The notes beneath the pieces were generated by a model. That model was not told the DNA's origin and did not search any database. It saw only the letters and a list, made by a program, of their open reading frames with translations. The translations under genes were made by a program, and so were the position numbers. Below are positions 6,583-13,788 of a stretch of 37,791 bases of DNA, one piece after another. The stretch lies in assembly GCA_964393465.1 (NCBI GenBank), contig CAYMTT010000006.1, positions 1 through 37,791 on the forward strand. Direction: 5' to 3'. Position 1 is the stretch's first letter. The number at the start of each line of letters is the position of its first letter. The stretch comes from CAYMTT01 sp964393465 (GTDB taxonomy: Bacteria; Patescibacteriota; Minisyncoccia; Minisyncoccales; MHMH01).

Positions 6583-7017
6583 ATGGACTGCTCTTTTGGT
6601 TTGTTGAAGCCTGACTGTTTCAAAAGAGACCTTGAAGAAGAAGTGCTGAATGAAATAACGGCTGCCGGCCTGGAAATCGCGGCTGCCAAACGGGTAAGAT
6701 TGACCAAGGAAGAAGTAGACGTCATCTGGGCTTCTTGCCTCTCTGAAGACTTCTACGACAAGCTTATCGAATTCTCGGTTTCCGGAGACTGCTTGGCGTT
6801 TATCGTCAGAGGAAACGATGCCATAGCCAGGCTGGGCAATCTTATCGGCCATTACGATCCCGATAAAGCCGAGGAGGAAACGATAAGGCGCCGGTTCGGC
6901 ACTTCAATGATGGAAAACATCATACACAGCGCCAACGACAGGGAAGAATTTCTAAGAGAGAGTCTGTTATTTTTCAGTCAGGAGGAACTAAATCAGCTAA
7001 TCCAAGGCAAAAAGTAA
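6583..7017 (+). CDS. ndk: nucleoside diphosphate kinase-like protein
   Basis: A 144-residue protein with the NDK fold signatures: FGLLKPDCFKR near the start (K9 contacts the phosphate), RRRFGTS (about 102-108) and the active-site segment NIIHSANDREEF with catalytic H115. NDK swaps gamma-phosphates between nucleoside triphosphates and diphosphates through that phospho-His. It is divergent: the usual HGSDS reads HSAND and the SGP loop reads SGD, so activity is likely but not certain. A very strong SD (AAAGGAGG) sits before the ATG at 6583, unlike the leaderless radical SAM gene in the same unit. Terminator follows at once. Confidence 0.8.
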   Translation: MDCSFGLLKPDCFKRDLEEEVLNEITAAGLEIAAAKRVRLTKEEVDVIWASCLSEDFYDKLIEFSVSGDCLAFIVRGNDAIARLGNLIGHYDPDKAEEETIRRRFGTSMMENIIHSANDREEFLRESLLFFSQEELNQLIQGKK

Positions 7018-7056
7018 AAGAGGGTATTTGCTGTTTCAATACCCTCTTTTTATTTT
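7018..7056 (+). terminator. intrinsic terminator after ndk
   Basis: Perfect 11-bp stem AAGAGGGTATT/AATACCCTCTT (7018-7028 with 7038-7048), 9-nt loop, then TTTTTATTTT. It ends the radical SAM-Nudix-ndk unit and faces the nitroreductase gene. Confidence 0.85.
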
Positions 7057-7125
7057 ACATCCGAAAAATAAAACCTCGCCTCAAACAAATTACTTCCTTT
7101 TAGTAAAATTCGACCTTAATAAAAA

Positions 7126-7632
7126 CTAAAAGGTATCGAAAGAGATTATTTCCTCGAGAGATTTCCTTGTTTTTGGGCGCCCCGAATCGTCGGGAACTCC
7201 CACGGGCAGCAAGGCCAGCACCTGGCAATCGCCGGGAATATTCAGAATATCTTTCACTTTATCTTGAGAAAAAGCGCCGATCCAGCAAGTGCCCAAATTT
7301 TCCGAGGTTGCAGCCAAGGTCATGTGGTCGACTGCAATTGCCAAATCAATGGCGTAAGCCGGACTGCCGGAAGGTAAAACCTTTTCCGGTTTCAAGCCGA
7401 CCGCAGCAATAACCACCGGAGCTTGGGATATAAAATCCTGGCCGGCGACCTCCGCCAGCTCTTTTATTTTTCCGGAATCTTTGACCACGACAAACTTCCA
7501 ATCCTGGGCATTGTGAGCGGAAGGGGCCAATCTGGCAGCTTCCAGAACCTTTTGCAGTTTTTCTTCCGGCACAGGAGTTGATTTGTATCCCCTGATGCTC
7601 TTTCGATTTTGAATAGCTTCAAAAATTTCCAT
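7126..7632 (-). CDS. nitroreductase-family FMN-dependent oxidoreductase
   Basis: A 168-residue protein with nitroreductase hallmarks: NRKSIRGYKSTPVPEEKLQKVLEAARLAPSAHN near the start (R and S residues contact FMN), and later LGTCWIGAF and PVGVPDD. Family members reduce nitroaromatics, quinones or flavins with NAD(P)H; the physiological substrate is not predictable. It is a single gene with no SD; AT-rich DNA upstream (7633-7735) holds TAAAAT boxes but no clear promoter. It converges on ndk. Confidence 0.88.
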   Translation of the reverse strand: MEIFEAIQNRKSIRGYKSTPVPEEKLQKVLEAARLAPSAHNAQDWKFVVVKDSGKIKELAEVAGQDFISQAPVVIAAVGLKPEKVLPSGSPAYAIDLAIAVDHMTLAATSENLGTCWIGAFSQDKVKDILNIPGDCQVLALLPVGVPDDSGRPKTRKSLEEIISFDTF

Positions 7633-7739
7633 AAGATTAATTTAAAATTATTTTAATTATCCTGTATTTATTTTATCAAAAAATAACCATTTTGACGATT
7701 TTACTGAATCTAAAAACAGCGGGTTCTAAACGTATTTTA

Positions 7740-7813
7740 TGGCTCCGGGGCTTCGATTCGAACGAAGATTATCGCGTCCAGAGCGCGATGTCCTACCATT
7801 AGACGACCCCGGA
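7740..7813 (-). tRNA. tRNA-Gln (anticodon CTG)
   Basis: Cloverleaf on the minus strand: acceptor TCCGGGG/CCCCGGA, D-arm GTCTAATGGTAGGAC, anticodon loop CTCTGGA (anticodon CTG, reads CAG), T-loop TTCGAATC, discriminator G and encoded CCA (7742-7740). Its 5' end is only 5 nt beyond the ftsX stop, so it is probably processed from the prfB-ftsE-ftsX transcript. Confidence 0.95.
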
Positions 7814-7818
7814 ATATA

Positions 7819-8727
7819 TTAAACTTTAAGGTATCTTCTGACAGCCACCCAGCTGGAAAGAACGCTCAGGCCGACGCCGGCTATAAGCTGAAAGAGCAGA
7901 ATGGTCGGGAAATTGCTCACAAAGAAAGAAAAAGGATCAGATCCCAAAAGCAAGAACCGGAAAGAAGAAGTCAGAACGAAAAAGACAGCTCCCGTTATCA
8001 AAAAGGTGATGAGGGCCGCCAGTATCCCGACAATGGCACCCTGTATCAAGAATGGTCCCCTGACGAACCAGTTGGAAGCTCCAACCATTTTCATTATCCC
8101 TATCTCTTGTCCCGAATTGTAAATGGAAAGCCTGACGGCGTTGAAAGCCAGAAGAACGGCGACTGCGGTCAGTATGGCGCCCACGGCAATCCCGGCCCTA
8201 TTCAGGTTGGAAGTCATTGAAAAGAGCTTGTCTATGGCGGGCTTTTTCTGGTAGTAATCCATCTTGGCTATCATGCCGCTGAAAGAGGAATTTTCCAGAA
8301 ACTTTGATATGGAAGCGTATTGTTCCGTCTCCCAGGCCTTTATATTCAGGGAAGCCAGCAAAGGGTTCCTGCCCAGCTCGTTCAAAGAATCCAAAATGGC
8401 CTGGTCTCCCTCGTGCAGAACCATAAACTCCTCGAGAGCCTGGTCTTTGGAAACGTATTCTATGGTTCTCACTTCAGGGAGCCTGGAAAGCTCTTCTTCT
8501 ATCTGCATGACTTCGGTCCCGGTCAGCTCCTTGTTGAAATAGACATACATATCCACCCTGTCTTTGAGGTTCTTTACCAGAAAGTCGGAAGCCATCTGCA
8601 AAAAGAACAAAGAAGTGCCCAGGGAAATCACCATGACCATGACGAACATGGTGGCCAAGGAAAGCCCGGTATTTCTTCTGAAATTACTCCATCCCGATTT
8701 TAATATTCTTTTCAAGCCTATGAACAT
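7819..8727 (-). CDS. ftsX: cell-division ABC transporter permease FtsX
   Basis: A 302-residue protein with FtsX layout: membrane helix near 22-45, an extracytoplasmic domain (about 50-170) and three C-terminal helices (about 175-200, 228-252, 270-292). The EIGIMKMVGAS segment (about 208-218) is the cytoplasmic coupling motif of FtsX/MacB permeases. FtsEX signals ATP hydrolysis across the membrane to peptidoglycan hydrolases at the septum. It starts 1 nt after the ftsE stop and is followed by tRNA-Gln after 5 nt. Confidence 0.95.
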   Translation of the reverse strand: MFIGLKRILKSGWSNFRRNTGLSLATMFVMVMVISLGTSLFFLQMASDFLVKNLKDRVDMYVYFNKELTGTEVMQIEEELSRLPEVRTIEYVSKDQALEEFMVLHEGDQAILDSLNELGRNPLLASLNIKAWETEQYASISKFLENSSFSGMIAKMDYYQKKPAIDKLFSMTSNLNRAGIAVGAILTAVAVLLAFNAVRLSIYNSGQEIGIMKMVGASNWFVRGPFLIQGAIVGILAALITFLITGAVFFVLTSSFRFLLLGSDPFSFFVSNFPTILLFQLIAGVGLSVLSSWVAVRRYLKV

Positions 8728-8728
8728 A

Positions 8729-9418
8729 TCAAAGTATGTATTTACCCTCTTTTCTGTCGGCTATCACCCGGCCTTCTTCCAGGGTTATCATTCTCTTTCC
8801 GAAAGCGTTTATGACGTCCTTGTTGTGGCTGGCCAGGATCACGGTCGTTCCCATCTCGTTTATCCTCTTTAGAAGGTTTATCAAGTCCCTGGTGTGGTAA
8901 GGATCGAGGTTCCCGGTGGGCTCGTCAGCCAAAATTATCTGAGGCTTGTGGACCAGGGCCCGGGCGATGGCAGCCCTCTGTCTTTCTCCGCCGGACAGCT
9001 CCTGGGGGAAACTGGAGTATTTTTTTGCCAGGCCCACAAGGTCCAAGGCCTTGCAAACGCTGCCTTCTATCTCTCTGTTGTCGGCTCCCATAACTTCCAG
9101 AATGTAAGCTACGTTCTCTGCCACCGTTTTTGAAGGCAAGAGCTTGTAGTCCTGGAAGATAACCCCTATCTGGCGCCTGTAATGGGGAATGTCTCCCGAA
9201 CTTATCTGATTGATGTCGGTGTCTTTGAAGGTTATGGCGCCTTCGGTGGGCCTTTCTTCCAGGGTCAGCAGCTTAAAAATGGTGGTTTTTCCGGCTCCCG
9301 ACCTCCCCATTATGGAAACAAACTCCCCGGGCTGAACCGAAAATGAAACGTCTTTCAAGGCGACGATCGGATCTTTCGCGCATTTGTAAATTTTGGTGAC
9401 CTTTTGTAAGCTAATCAT
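8729..9418 (-). CDS. ftsE: cell-division ATP-binding protein FtsE
   Basis: A 229-residue ABC ATPase: Walker A GRSGAGKTT (about 38-46), signature LSGGERQRAAIARAL, Walker B IILADEPTGNLD and H-loop ILASHNK. Pairs with FtsX, whose gene follows after 1 nt. Its ATG lies inside the 3' end of prfB (8-nt overlap), so the order prfB-ftsE-ftsX is one transcript. The same release factor 2-ftsEX linkage is seen in many bacteria. Confidence 0.96.
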   Translation of the reverse strand: MISLQKVTKIYKCAKDPIVALKDVSFSVQPGEFVSIMGRSGAGKTTIFKLLTLEERPTEGAITFKDTDINQISSGDIPHYRRQIGVIFQDYKLLPSKTVAENVAYILEVMGADNREIEGSVCKALDLVGLAKKYSSFPQELSGGERQRAAIARALVHKPQIILADEPTGNLDPYHTRDLINLLKRINEMGTTVILASHNKDVINAFGKRMITLEEGRVIADRKEGKYIL

Positions 9419-10464
9419 GTTTTATCTCTTCTGCTACGAACAGATCCAGATCTCCGTCCATCACCTCTTCCACCTTAGAGGTTTCCACTCCGGTTCGCAA
9501 GTCCTTGACCAGCTTGTAGGGATGGAAAACGTAAGACCTTATCTGATTGCCCCATTCAATGGAAACGGGTTTTCCCTTGAGCTTTGCCAGCTCTTTTTCT
9601 TTTTCCTTCTCTTTTATCTGATAGAGCTTTGAATAAAGGATTTTCATCGCCTTTTCCCTGTTGCTCCCCTGCAGCCTTTCTGCCTGGCAGGAAACGGTGA
9701 TCTTCGTGGGCAGATGGGTGATTCTCACGGCAGACTCTCTTTTGTTTACATATTGCCCTCCCGGCCCAGACGCCCTGAAAGTTTCCACTTTCAAATCTTC
9801 GGGCTTTATATCTATTTCCTCTTCTTTCCCTGAAACGTCGGGAATCGCTTCCACCATGGCAAAAGAGGTATGCCTGAGGCTCTGGGCAGAAAAAGGAGAA
9901 ATTCTCACCAAGCGGTGCACTCCGGTTTCTTTTTTCAAAAAGCCGTAAGCGTAAGAACCCTTTATTTCCAAAGTAACAGACTTTATGCCTATTCTGCCCT
10001 CGGGACTGGGCTCTCCGAAAGACTGGTGCAGGATAGAGGCCTTGAACCCCTTTCTGTCGCAGTAGCGCAAATACATTCTCAAGAGCATGGCGGCCCAATC
10101 CTGGGCGTCCTGCCCTCCGGCGCCAGAATACACAGACAGGATTGCGGAACCCTTGTCGTACTTTCCCGACAGATATACCTGGAGCTCTTTTTTTTGAAGC
10201 TTTTTTTGAAAGTCCTCGATGTCTGCTTCAGAAAGCATTTCCGATTCCAGCTTCAGTTCCTCGAATTCTAAAACCTCCTGCTCAAGCCTGCTCAAATTCT
10301 GAGTCGCTTCCACCGCCCTGTCTTTGTTTTGCCAAATTCCTGGATCCTGCACTTCCTTTTCCAGCTCTTTTATTTTTTCTTTCTTTCTGCCTATTTCAAA
10401 GACAGTCCTCCAGATGGAGGATTTTATCCTGCAATTCCTTTATTTTTTCTGAATCGTTTTTCAT
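9411..10464 (-). CDS. prfB: peptide chain release factor 2, programmed +1 frameshift
   Basis: RF2 ends translation at UGA and UAA. The gene is in two frames: 22 codons from the ATG at 10464 to an in-frame TGA (10398-10396), then, after a +1 shift at CTT-TGA, 328 codons from 10397 to the stop at 9411 (350 residues in all). In the joined protein the RF2 tripeptide SPF lies near 189-191 (HRLVRISPF) and the catalytic GGQ near 235-237 (ASGPGGQYVNKRES). The frames join smoothly, EDCL then EIGRKKEK. The slippery CUU, the UGA and an upstream GGAGG are the known autoregulatory signals of bacterial prfB. A TAAAAT box 12 nt before the ATG may be its promoter. ftsE overlaps the 3' end by 8 nt. Confidence 0.93.
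10396..10411 (-). promoter_or_regulatory. RF2 programmed frameshift site
   Basis: Minus strand: GGAGG (10411-10407), 5 nt, CTT (10401-10399), TGA (10398-10396). In E. coli the internal SD is 3 nt before CUU; here the gap is 5 nt. When RF2 is scarce the ribosome slips +1 from CUU onto UUU and reads on. Confidence 0.9.
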
Positions 10465-10505
10465 ACGGCTGGCTGTATTTTAACACGTTTTTGAGAAAAA
10501 GAAAG

Positions 10506-10531
10506 GGCCCTCTCAAAAAAAAGAGAGGGCC
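10506..10531 (-). terminator. intrinsic terminator after the 79-residue protein gene
   Basis: Stem GGCCCTCTC/GAGAGGGCC with a run of 8 T (minus strand) as loop, followed by CTTTCTTTTTCTC. It lies 3 nt past the stop at 10535. The plus strand also has a short T-run, so it may work both ways. Confidence 0.75.
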
Positions 10532-10534
10532 TTT

Positions 10535-10774
10535 TTAGGAAGCGATGATCTCCGAATCATCGTCTTTTTCGATCCCGGGCTGTTCGGAAAATTCAGCGGG
10601 AAGGTATCTGTCTTGCTTTATCTTATCCACCGCGGCGAATTTAATCGAGAAGCCGGAGAATTCGTCGTCCCCGAACATGGTCAGGGTCCCTATCTCAATC
10701 GTGATACTGCCCGCCTGCGGAAAGAAATACTTGGAATTTCGAAAGAACACGAACTTTCTGGGTTCATCTTCCAT
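10535..10774 (-). CDS. small protein of unknown function (79 residues)
   Basis: A 79-residue acidic protein with no recognised motif: a beta-like middle (SITIEIGTLTMFGDDEF, SGFSIKFAAVDKIKQDRYLP) and an acidic tail (EKDDDSEIIAS). No signal peptide or membrane segment, so it is probably cytosolic. A strong SD (AAAGGAGGCGG) precedes the ATG and a clear terminator follows, so it is a real gene. It sits 24 nt behind tRNA-Thr and is probably transcribed from the tRNA promoter. Confidence 0.7.
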   Translation of the reverse strand: MEDEPRKFVFFRNSKYFFPQAGSITIEIGTLTMFGDDEFSGFSIKFAAVDKIKQDRYLPAEFSEQPGIEKDDDSEIIAS

Positions 10775-10798
10775 TTCCGCCTCCTTTTAAAACAACGG

Positions 10799-10870
10799 AG
10801 CCAGCGGTCAGATTCGAACTGACGGCCTGAGCTTTACGAAAGCCCTGCTCTGCCACTGAGCTACGCTGGC
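10799..10870 (-). tRNA. tRNA-Thr (anticodon CGT)
   Basis: Minus strand cloverleaf: acceptor GCCAGCG/CGCTGGC, D-arm GCTCAGTGGCAGAGC, anticodon loop TTCGTAA (anticodon CGT, reads ACG), T-loop TTCGAATC, discriminator T. No CCA is encoded (TCCG follows). Confidence 0.94.
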
Positions 10871-10880
10871 CTCAAGCGGT

Positions 10881-10909
10881 ATCCTAGCAAAAAAGACGGC
10901 CGCAATCAA
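10881..10909 (-). promoter_or_regulatory. promoter of tRNA-Thr (TTGATT-N17-TAGGAT)
   Basis: Minus strand TTGATT (10909-10904), 17 bp, TAGGAT (10886-10881), about 10 nt before the tRNA. The -35 overlaps the 3' end of the PPC-domain gene. Confidence 0.5.
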
Positions 10910-11328
10910 ACCATCAGGTTCAATCCTATCTCTTGCGAATACTTCCTTTCGATTTTGCCGGGCAGCTTTTCAAAGTAAATCTCGCAGGTGGGACCTACAA
11001 CCAAAGCGCTGACGTGCCCTCCTATGGGCTGCATTTTCTCGTTTCCCAGAACTATATGGGCGTGGATTACCGTTTTTCCCTTCATTTCGGCGACGTTCCC
11101 AAGCAAACTCAGAATTTCCATGGTCTTTCCTCCGAACTTTTTGTTATAGTATCTCTTGTCTTTCAAAGAATAGTATCTCAGTTCTCCTTTGGCGGCGGCC
11201 CCCAGTCCGCGGAAAAAGCCGGCCTTTACCTTCTCTTTCTGGCAGAACTTTTCAAGAGAGGAAATCACTTCTTCTCCCTTGTCTATCCTTATGATGTATT
11301 TTTGGCCCGATTTTAGAACGGTCTTCAT
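10906..11328 (-). CDS. PPC-domain (DUF296) protein
   Basis: A 140-residue protein matching the PPC/DUF296 fold along its whole length: RIDKGEEVISSLEKFCQ, AGFFRGLGAA, EILSLLGN, then the three conserved histidines IHAH (H89, H91) and GGH (H105), and GPTCEIYF. In archaea and bacteria these are small trimeric proteins with a His metal site; plant relatives are fused to AT-hooks. Binding to DNA is assumed by name only and the cellular role is unknown. It has no SD. Its AT-rich upstream region holds a TATAAT at 11395-11390, about 60 nt from the ATG. Confidence 0.85.
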   Translation of the reverse strand: MKTVLKSGQKYIIRIDKGEEVISSLEKFCQKEKVKAGFFRGLGAAAKGELRYYSLKDKRYYNKKFGGKTMEILSLLGNVAEMKGKTVIHAHIVLGNEKMQPIGGHVSALVVGPTCEIYFEKLPGKIERKYSQEIGLNLMV

Positions 11329-11436
11329 TTTTTATTTCTAATAATATTATGCATGTATTGTTAAAATAATATTAAATCGACTTAATTTTATTATATCATT
11401 CTTTCGGAATAAGTTATAATTTTTTCCGCTTCTAAT

Positions 11437-11461
11437 AAAAAACAGTAATATTGCTGTTTTT
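11437..11461. terminator. symmetric A/T-flanked hairpin
   Basis: AAAAACAG/CTGTTTTT with an 8-nt loop; A-run on one side and T-run on the other, so it could terminate in either direction between the divergent PPC and C39 units. Confidence 0.5.
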
Positions 11462-11654
11462 GCGAGAGTATATTTACAACTCCGCCCGAACTTATTTTAT
11501 CAAAAATGCCCGAAGAAACCAGCGCCCGCCGCCGGAAACGGCGAGCGGAAAAATCTGTCCGGCGTCGGCAATTGTGACGAAAAAAGAGGTTTGAGGAAAG
11601 AAAATCGCCGCAGCCGCCCTTTCTTTCAAAAAGTCCGCCGCAGTCGGAAAGGAT

Positions 11655-11682
11655 TTGTAATATCTCAAGAAAAAACTATAAT
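11655..11682 (+). promoter_or_regulatory. promoter of the C39-like pair (TTGTAA-N16-TATAAT)
   Basis: TTGTAA (11655-11660), 16 bp, perfect TATAAT (11677-11682). The box ends 6 nt before the ATG at 11689, implying a leaderless mRNA. Confidence 0.6.
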
Positions 11683-11688
11683 TAAACA

Positions 11689-12741
11689 ATGAATAGGGTT
11701 TTTTTCGTTATTTTCATTCTTGTTTGCCTGGGAGGAGTTTTTATTATTTATTCTTTTATACTACCTCCACGGGGAATTTATACCAATCCGCCCGATCAAG
11801 CTAAAGATATTACTCTCGACTCTTCTTTGACAATAAAATTTGATAAACCAGTTAAACGACAAAAACTTCAGCATTCTATCACCCCCAAAGTTTATGGAGA
11901 GTGGAGATTTGAAGATCCTTTAATTAAAAATCATCTTTTCAGAACTTTGGTTTTCGTTCCAGCAGTTGATTTAGAGCCAGGCACCCAATATCAAGTGAAA
12001 TTAGAAAATATAGTCAGTCCCCTGGGGATTGGCCCCATGAATAATTTCTCTTTTAATTTTAAAACTGAAACATTGCCTCCCGAAGAAACTTTCCGAGAAA
12101 AAGGCCAATCCGAGAACCCTAAAAATTCTCAGGCTGAGCCCGTGTCAAACCCGGAAAAAATAACCATCATTGATATTCCCTTGGATTGGCAGGATTATTC
12201 GCTTTCTTGCGAAGCGGCTTCTTTAAAAATGGCCCTCAATGGAAAGGGAATTTATGTTTCAGAAGATGAAATCATGCGGGAAATAGATTATGACAATCCT
12301 TTAATACGAAAAGATGGTCTATGGGGCGATCCTCATAAAGCTTACGTTGGCGATATAGATGGTAAAATTTGTGAGACCGGCTATGGTGTTTTTTGGGAAC
12401 CGGTAGCCAAAACGGCAAATCTTTGGCGAGAGGCAGAAGCTTTCTCCGGGTGGAATTTAGAAAATTTGATAAAAGAAATTCAACTGGGCAACCCAATAAT
12501 ATTTTGGGGGGTTTTGCCTATTGGAACGCTGACAGATTGTTCTTGGCATACTCCAGCCGGAAAATACATTAAAGCCTATAAAGAAACTCATGTAAGGTTA
12601 ATAATCGGTTTTATTGGGGACGCCAGAAATCCCTCAAAAATTATCATAAACGATCCTTTATCAGGCCGGCTTTTTTGGTCCACTGCGCATTTTTTGACAA
12701 ATTGGAAGACTTTCGGATATAGTGGAGTAGTTATAAAATGA
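11689..12741 (+). CDS. membrane-anchored C39-like cysteine peptidase with Ig-like (Big5) domain
   Basis: A 350-residue protein. Residues 4-25 are a membrane anchor. About 30-127 match a bacterial Ig-like Big5 domain (YTNPPDQAKDITLDSSLTIKF...NFSFNFKTE). A Pro/Glu linker follows, then a C39-like (papain-fold) domain from about 158: catalytic C174 in YSLSCEAASLKMAL, H301 in KETHVRLIIGF and D322 in IINDPLSG. The catalytic domain should lie outside the membrane, where relatives cut peptides or act on the wall; a bacteriocin-leader role as in true C39 peptidases is not supported since no ABC exporter is present. A -10 box 6 nt before the ATG suggests leaderless translation. The next gene overlaps by 4 nt. 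Base composition is clearly more AT-rich than the flanks. Confidence 0.82.
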   Translation: MNRVFFVIFILVCLGGVFIIYSFILPPRGIYTNPPDQAKDITLDSSLTIKFDKPVKRQKLQHSITPKVYGEWRFEDPLIKNHLFRTLVFVPAVDLEPGTQYQVKLENIVSPLGIGPMNNFSFNFKTETLPPEETFREKGQSENPKNSQAEPVSNPEKITIIDIPLDWQDYSLSCEAASLKMALNGKGIYVSEDEIMREIDYDNPLIRKDGLWGDPHKAYVGDIDGKICETGYGVFWEPVAKTANLWREAEAFSGWNLENLIKEIQLGNPIIFWGVLPIGTLTDCSWHTPAGKYIKAYKETHVRLIIGFIGDARNPSKIIINDPLSGRLFWSTAHFLTNWKTFGYSGVVIK

Positions 12742-13538
12742 GATCAAAAACTGATAAAATTTTAGAAATAATACTAGTTTTGGCTTTGATCGGTTTGGTT
12801 TTTGAGGGAATATATCTTTATTATAACTGGCCGAGAGGAGACAAACTTCATTCGGTTTCAAATACTGAAACTGATTTGGTTGGTAAGGAAGGCTCCGCTA
12901 TAGAAAAATCACCAATTGGAGATGAGGAAACAAAAGAAGGACTACCTCCTCTACCAAAAGAAGTAGATTTAGAGATTCCCTTTATTCCTCAAGCCCCTTT
13001 TGGAGATTGGAGATATCCTTTCAATCACACTTGCGAAGAAGCCGCGGTTTTAATGGCTCATTATTATATTGAAGGAAAAAATACCATTGATCTTGCCGAA
13101 ACAAGACAAGAGCTTTTAGATCTTGTCGAATTTCAAGAGAAAAATTATGGATTTCACGAAGATACTAATACTGCTCAAACTGCCCAATTGATTAGAGATT
13201 ATTATGGGTATCAAATTAAAGTAAAATACGATATTTCTTTGGAGGATATAAAAAAAGAGTTGGCTAATGGCAATCCGGTAATTATTCCTGCTGCCGGCAG
13301 GCTTCTTAATAATCCATATTTTAAGCCTCCTGGCCCTCTTTATCATATGTTATTGATCAAAGGCTATACCACCACAGACTTCATTACCCATGATGCTGGC
13401 ACAAAAAATGGAGAGGATTTTGTTTATTCTTATCAAACCTTGGAAACATCTATTCACGATTTAGAAGGTGGAAATCTTGAAAATATTACCAGTGGTAGGT
13501 CAGCAATGATTTCAATATTGATAGAATCACAATATTAG
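12738..13538 (+). CDS. second membrane-anchored C39-like cysteine peptidase
   Basis: A 266-residue protein: membrane anchor at about 8-30, a charged linker (33-75), then a C39-like domain beginning LEIPFIPQAPFGDW, with catalytic C99 (HTCEEAAVLM), H203 (LYHMLLIKGY) and D219 (ITHDAGTKNG). It lacks the Ig-like domain of its neighbour. The two catalytic domains share the fold but little sequence, so they diverged long ago or were brought together. Its start overlaps the first gene's stop (ATGA), indicating coupled translation. It shares the AT-rich composition. Confidence 0.82.
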   Translation: MRSKTDKILEIILVLALIGLVFEGIYLYYNWPRGDKLHSVSNTETDLVGKEGSAIEKSPIGDEETKEGLPPLPKEVDLEIPFIPQAPFGDWRYPFNHTCEEAAVLMAHYYIEGKNTIDLAETRQELLDLVEFQEKNYGFHEDTNTAQTAQLIRDYYGYQIKVKYDISLEDIKKELANGNPVIIPAAGRLLNNPYFKPPGPLYHMLLIKGYTTTDFITHDAGTKNGEDFVYSYQTLETSIHDLEGGNLENITSGRSAMISILIESQY

Positions 13539-13583
13539 CACATCGGAAAAACGGTTGTCTTGAAAGTAAATAAGGAGAGAGGA

Positions 13584-13709
13584 ATGAAAAAAGATATGGT
13601 TGATCCCGATAATACCCAAAAAAACCCGAAGTGTTCAATTCGCTTCGGGGTGTATTTTTATTTTTTCCGACTGCGTTTCTTCTTTAAAAAATCCCTGAAA
13701 GTCAAATAA
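13584..13709 (+). CDS. possible 41-residue ORF with strong SD after the C39-like pair
   Basis: An AAGGAG followed 6 nt later by ATG opens a 41-codon frame (MKKDMVDPDNTQKNPK...) that stops at 13709, next to the 3' CCA of the opposite-strand tRNA-Gly. The frame reads through the terminator hairpin at 13618-13656, so its Phe/Lys-rich second half is probably noncoding. Either a very short translated peptide or a chance SD. Confidence 0.2.
   Translation: MKKDMVDPDNTQKNPKCSIRFGVYFYFFRLRFFFKKSLKVK
13618..13656. terminator. bidirectional terminator between the C39-like pair and tRNA-Gly
   Basis: CCCGAAG/CTTCGGG stem (13625-13631 with 13643-13649), 11-nt loop. It is followed by TATTTTTATTTTTT on the plus strand and by TTTTTTT on the minus strand, so it serves both converging units. 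Confidence 0.8.
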
Positions 13710-13784
13710 TGGAGCGGGTGACCGGAATTGAACCGGCGGTCTTCTCCTTGGGAAGGAGACGTGTTGCCGCTACACCACACCCGC
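13710..13784 (-). tRNA. tRNA-Gly (anticodon CCC)
   Basis: Minus strand cloverleaf: acceptor GCGGGTG/CACCCGC, D-arm GTGTAGCGGCAACAC, anticodon loop TTCCCAA (anticodon CCC, reads GGG), T-loop TTCAATTC, discriminator T, encoded CCA (13712-13710). It begins 4 nt after the stop of the DivIC-like gene. Confidence 0.95.
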
Positions 13785-13788
13785 AGAT

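Larger units (their letters stand above)
11329..11688. other. 360-nt intergenic region between divergent genes
   Basis: The left part (11329-11460) is very AT-rich and should hold the promoter of the PPC gene. A bidirectional terminator-like hairpin lies at 11437-11461. The part from 11500 to 11640 is conspicuously GC-rich with CGCCG/CGGCG repeats. It contains a 65-codon minus-strand frame (11689-11492, TTG start) with no recognisable product or SD, possibly a gene remnant. Confidence 0.5.

Noticed and set aside
10396..10398. Nonsense mutation or UGA recoding in prfB
   Set aside because: CTT-TGA with an upstream GGAGG is the standard RF2 frameshift; other genes (for example the radical SAM gene) end in TGA, so UGA is a normal stop.
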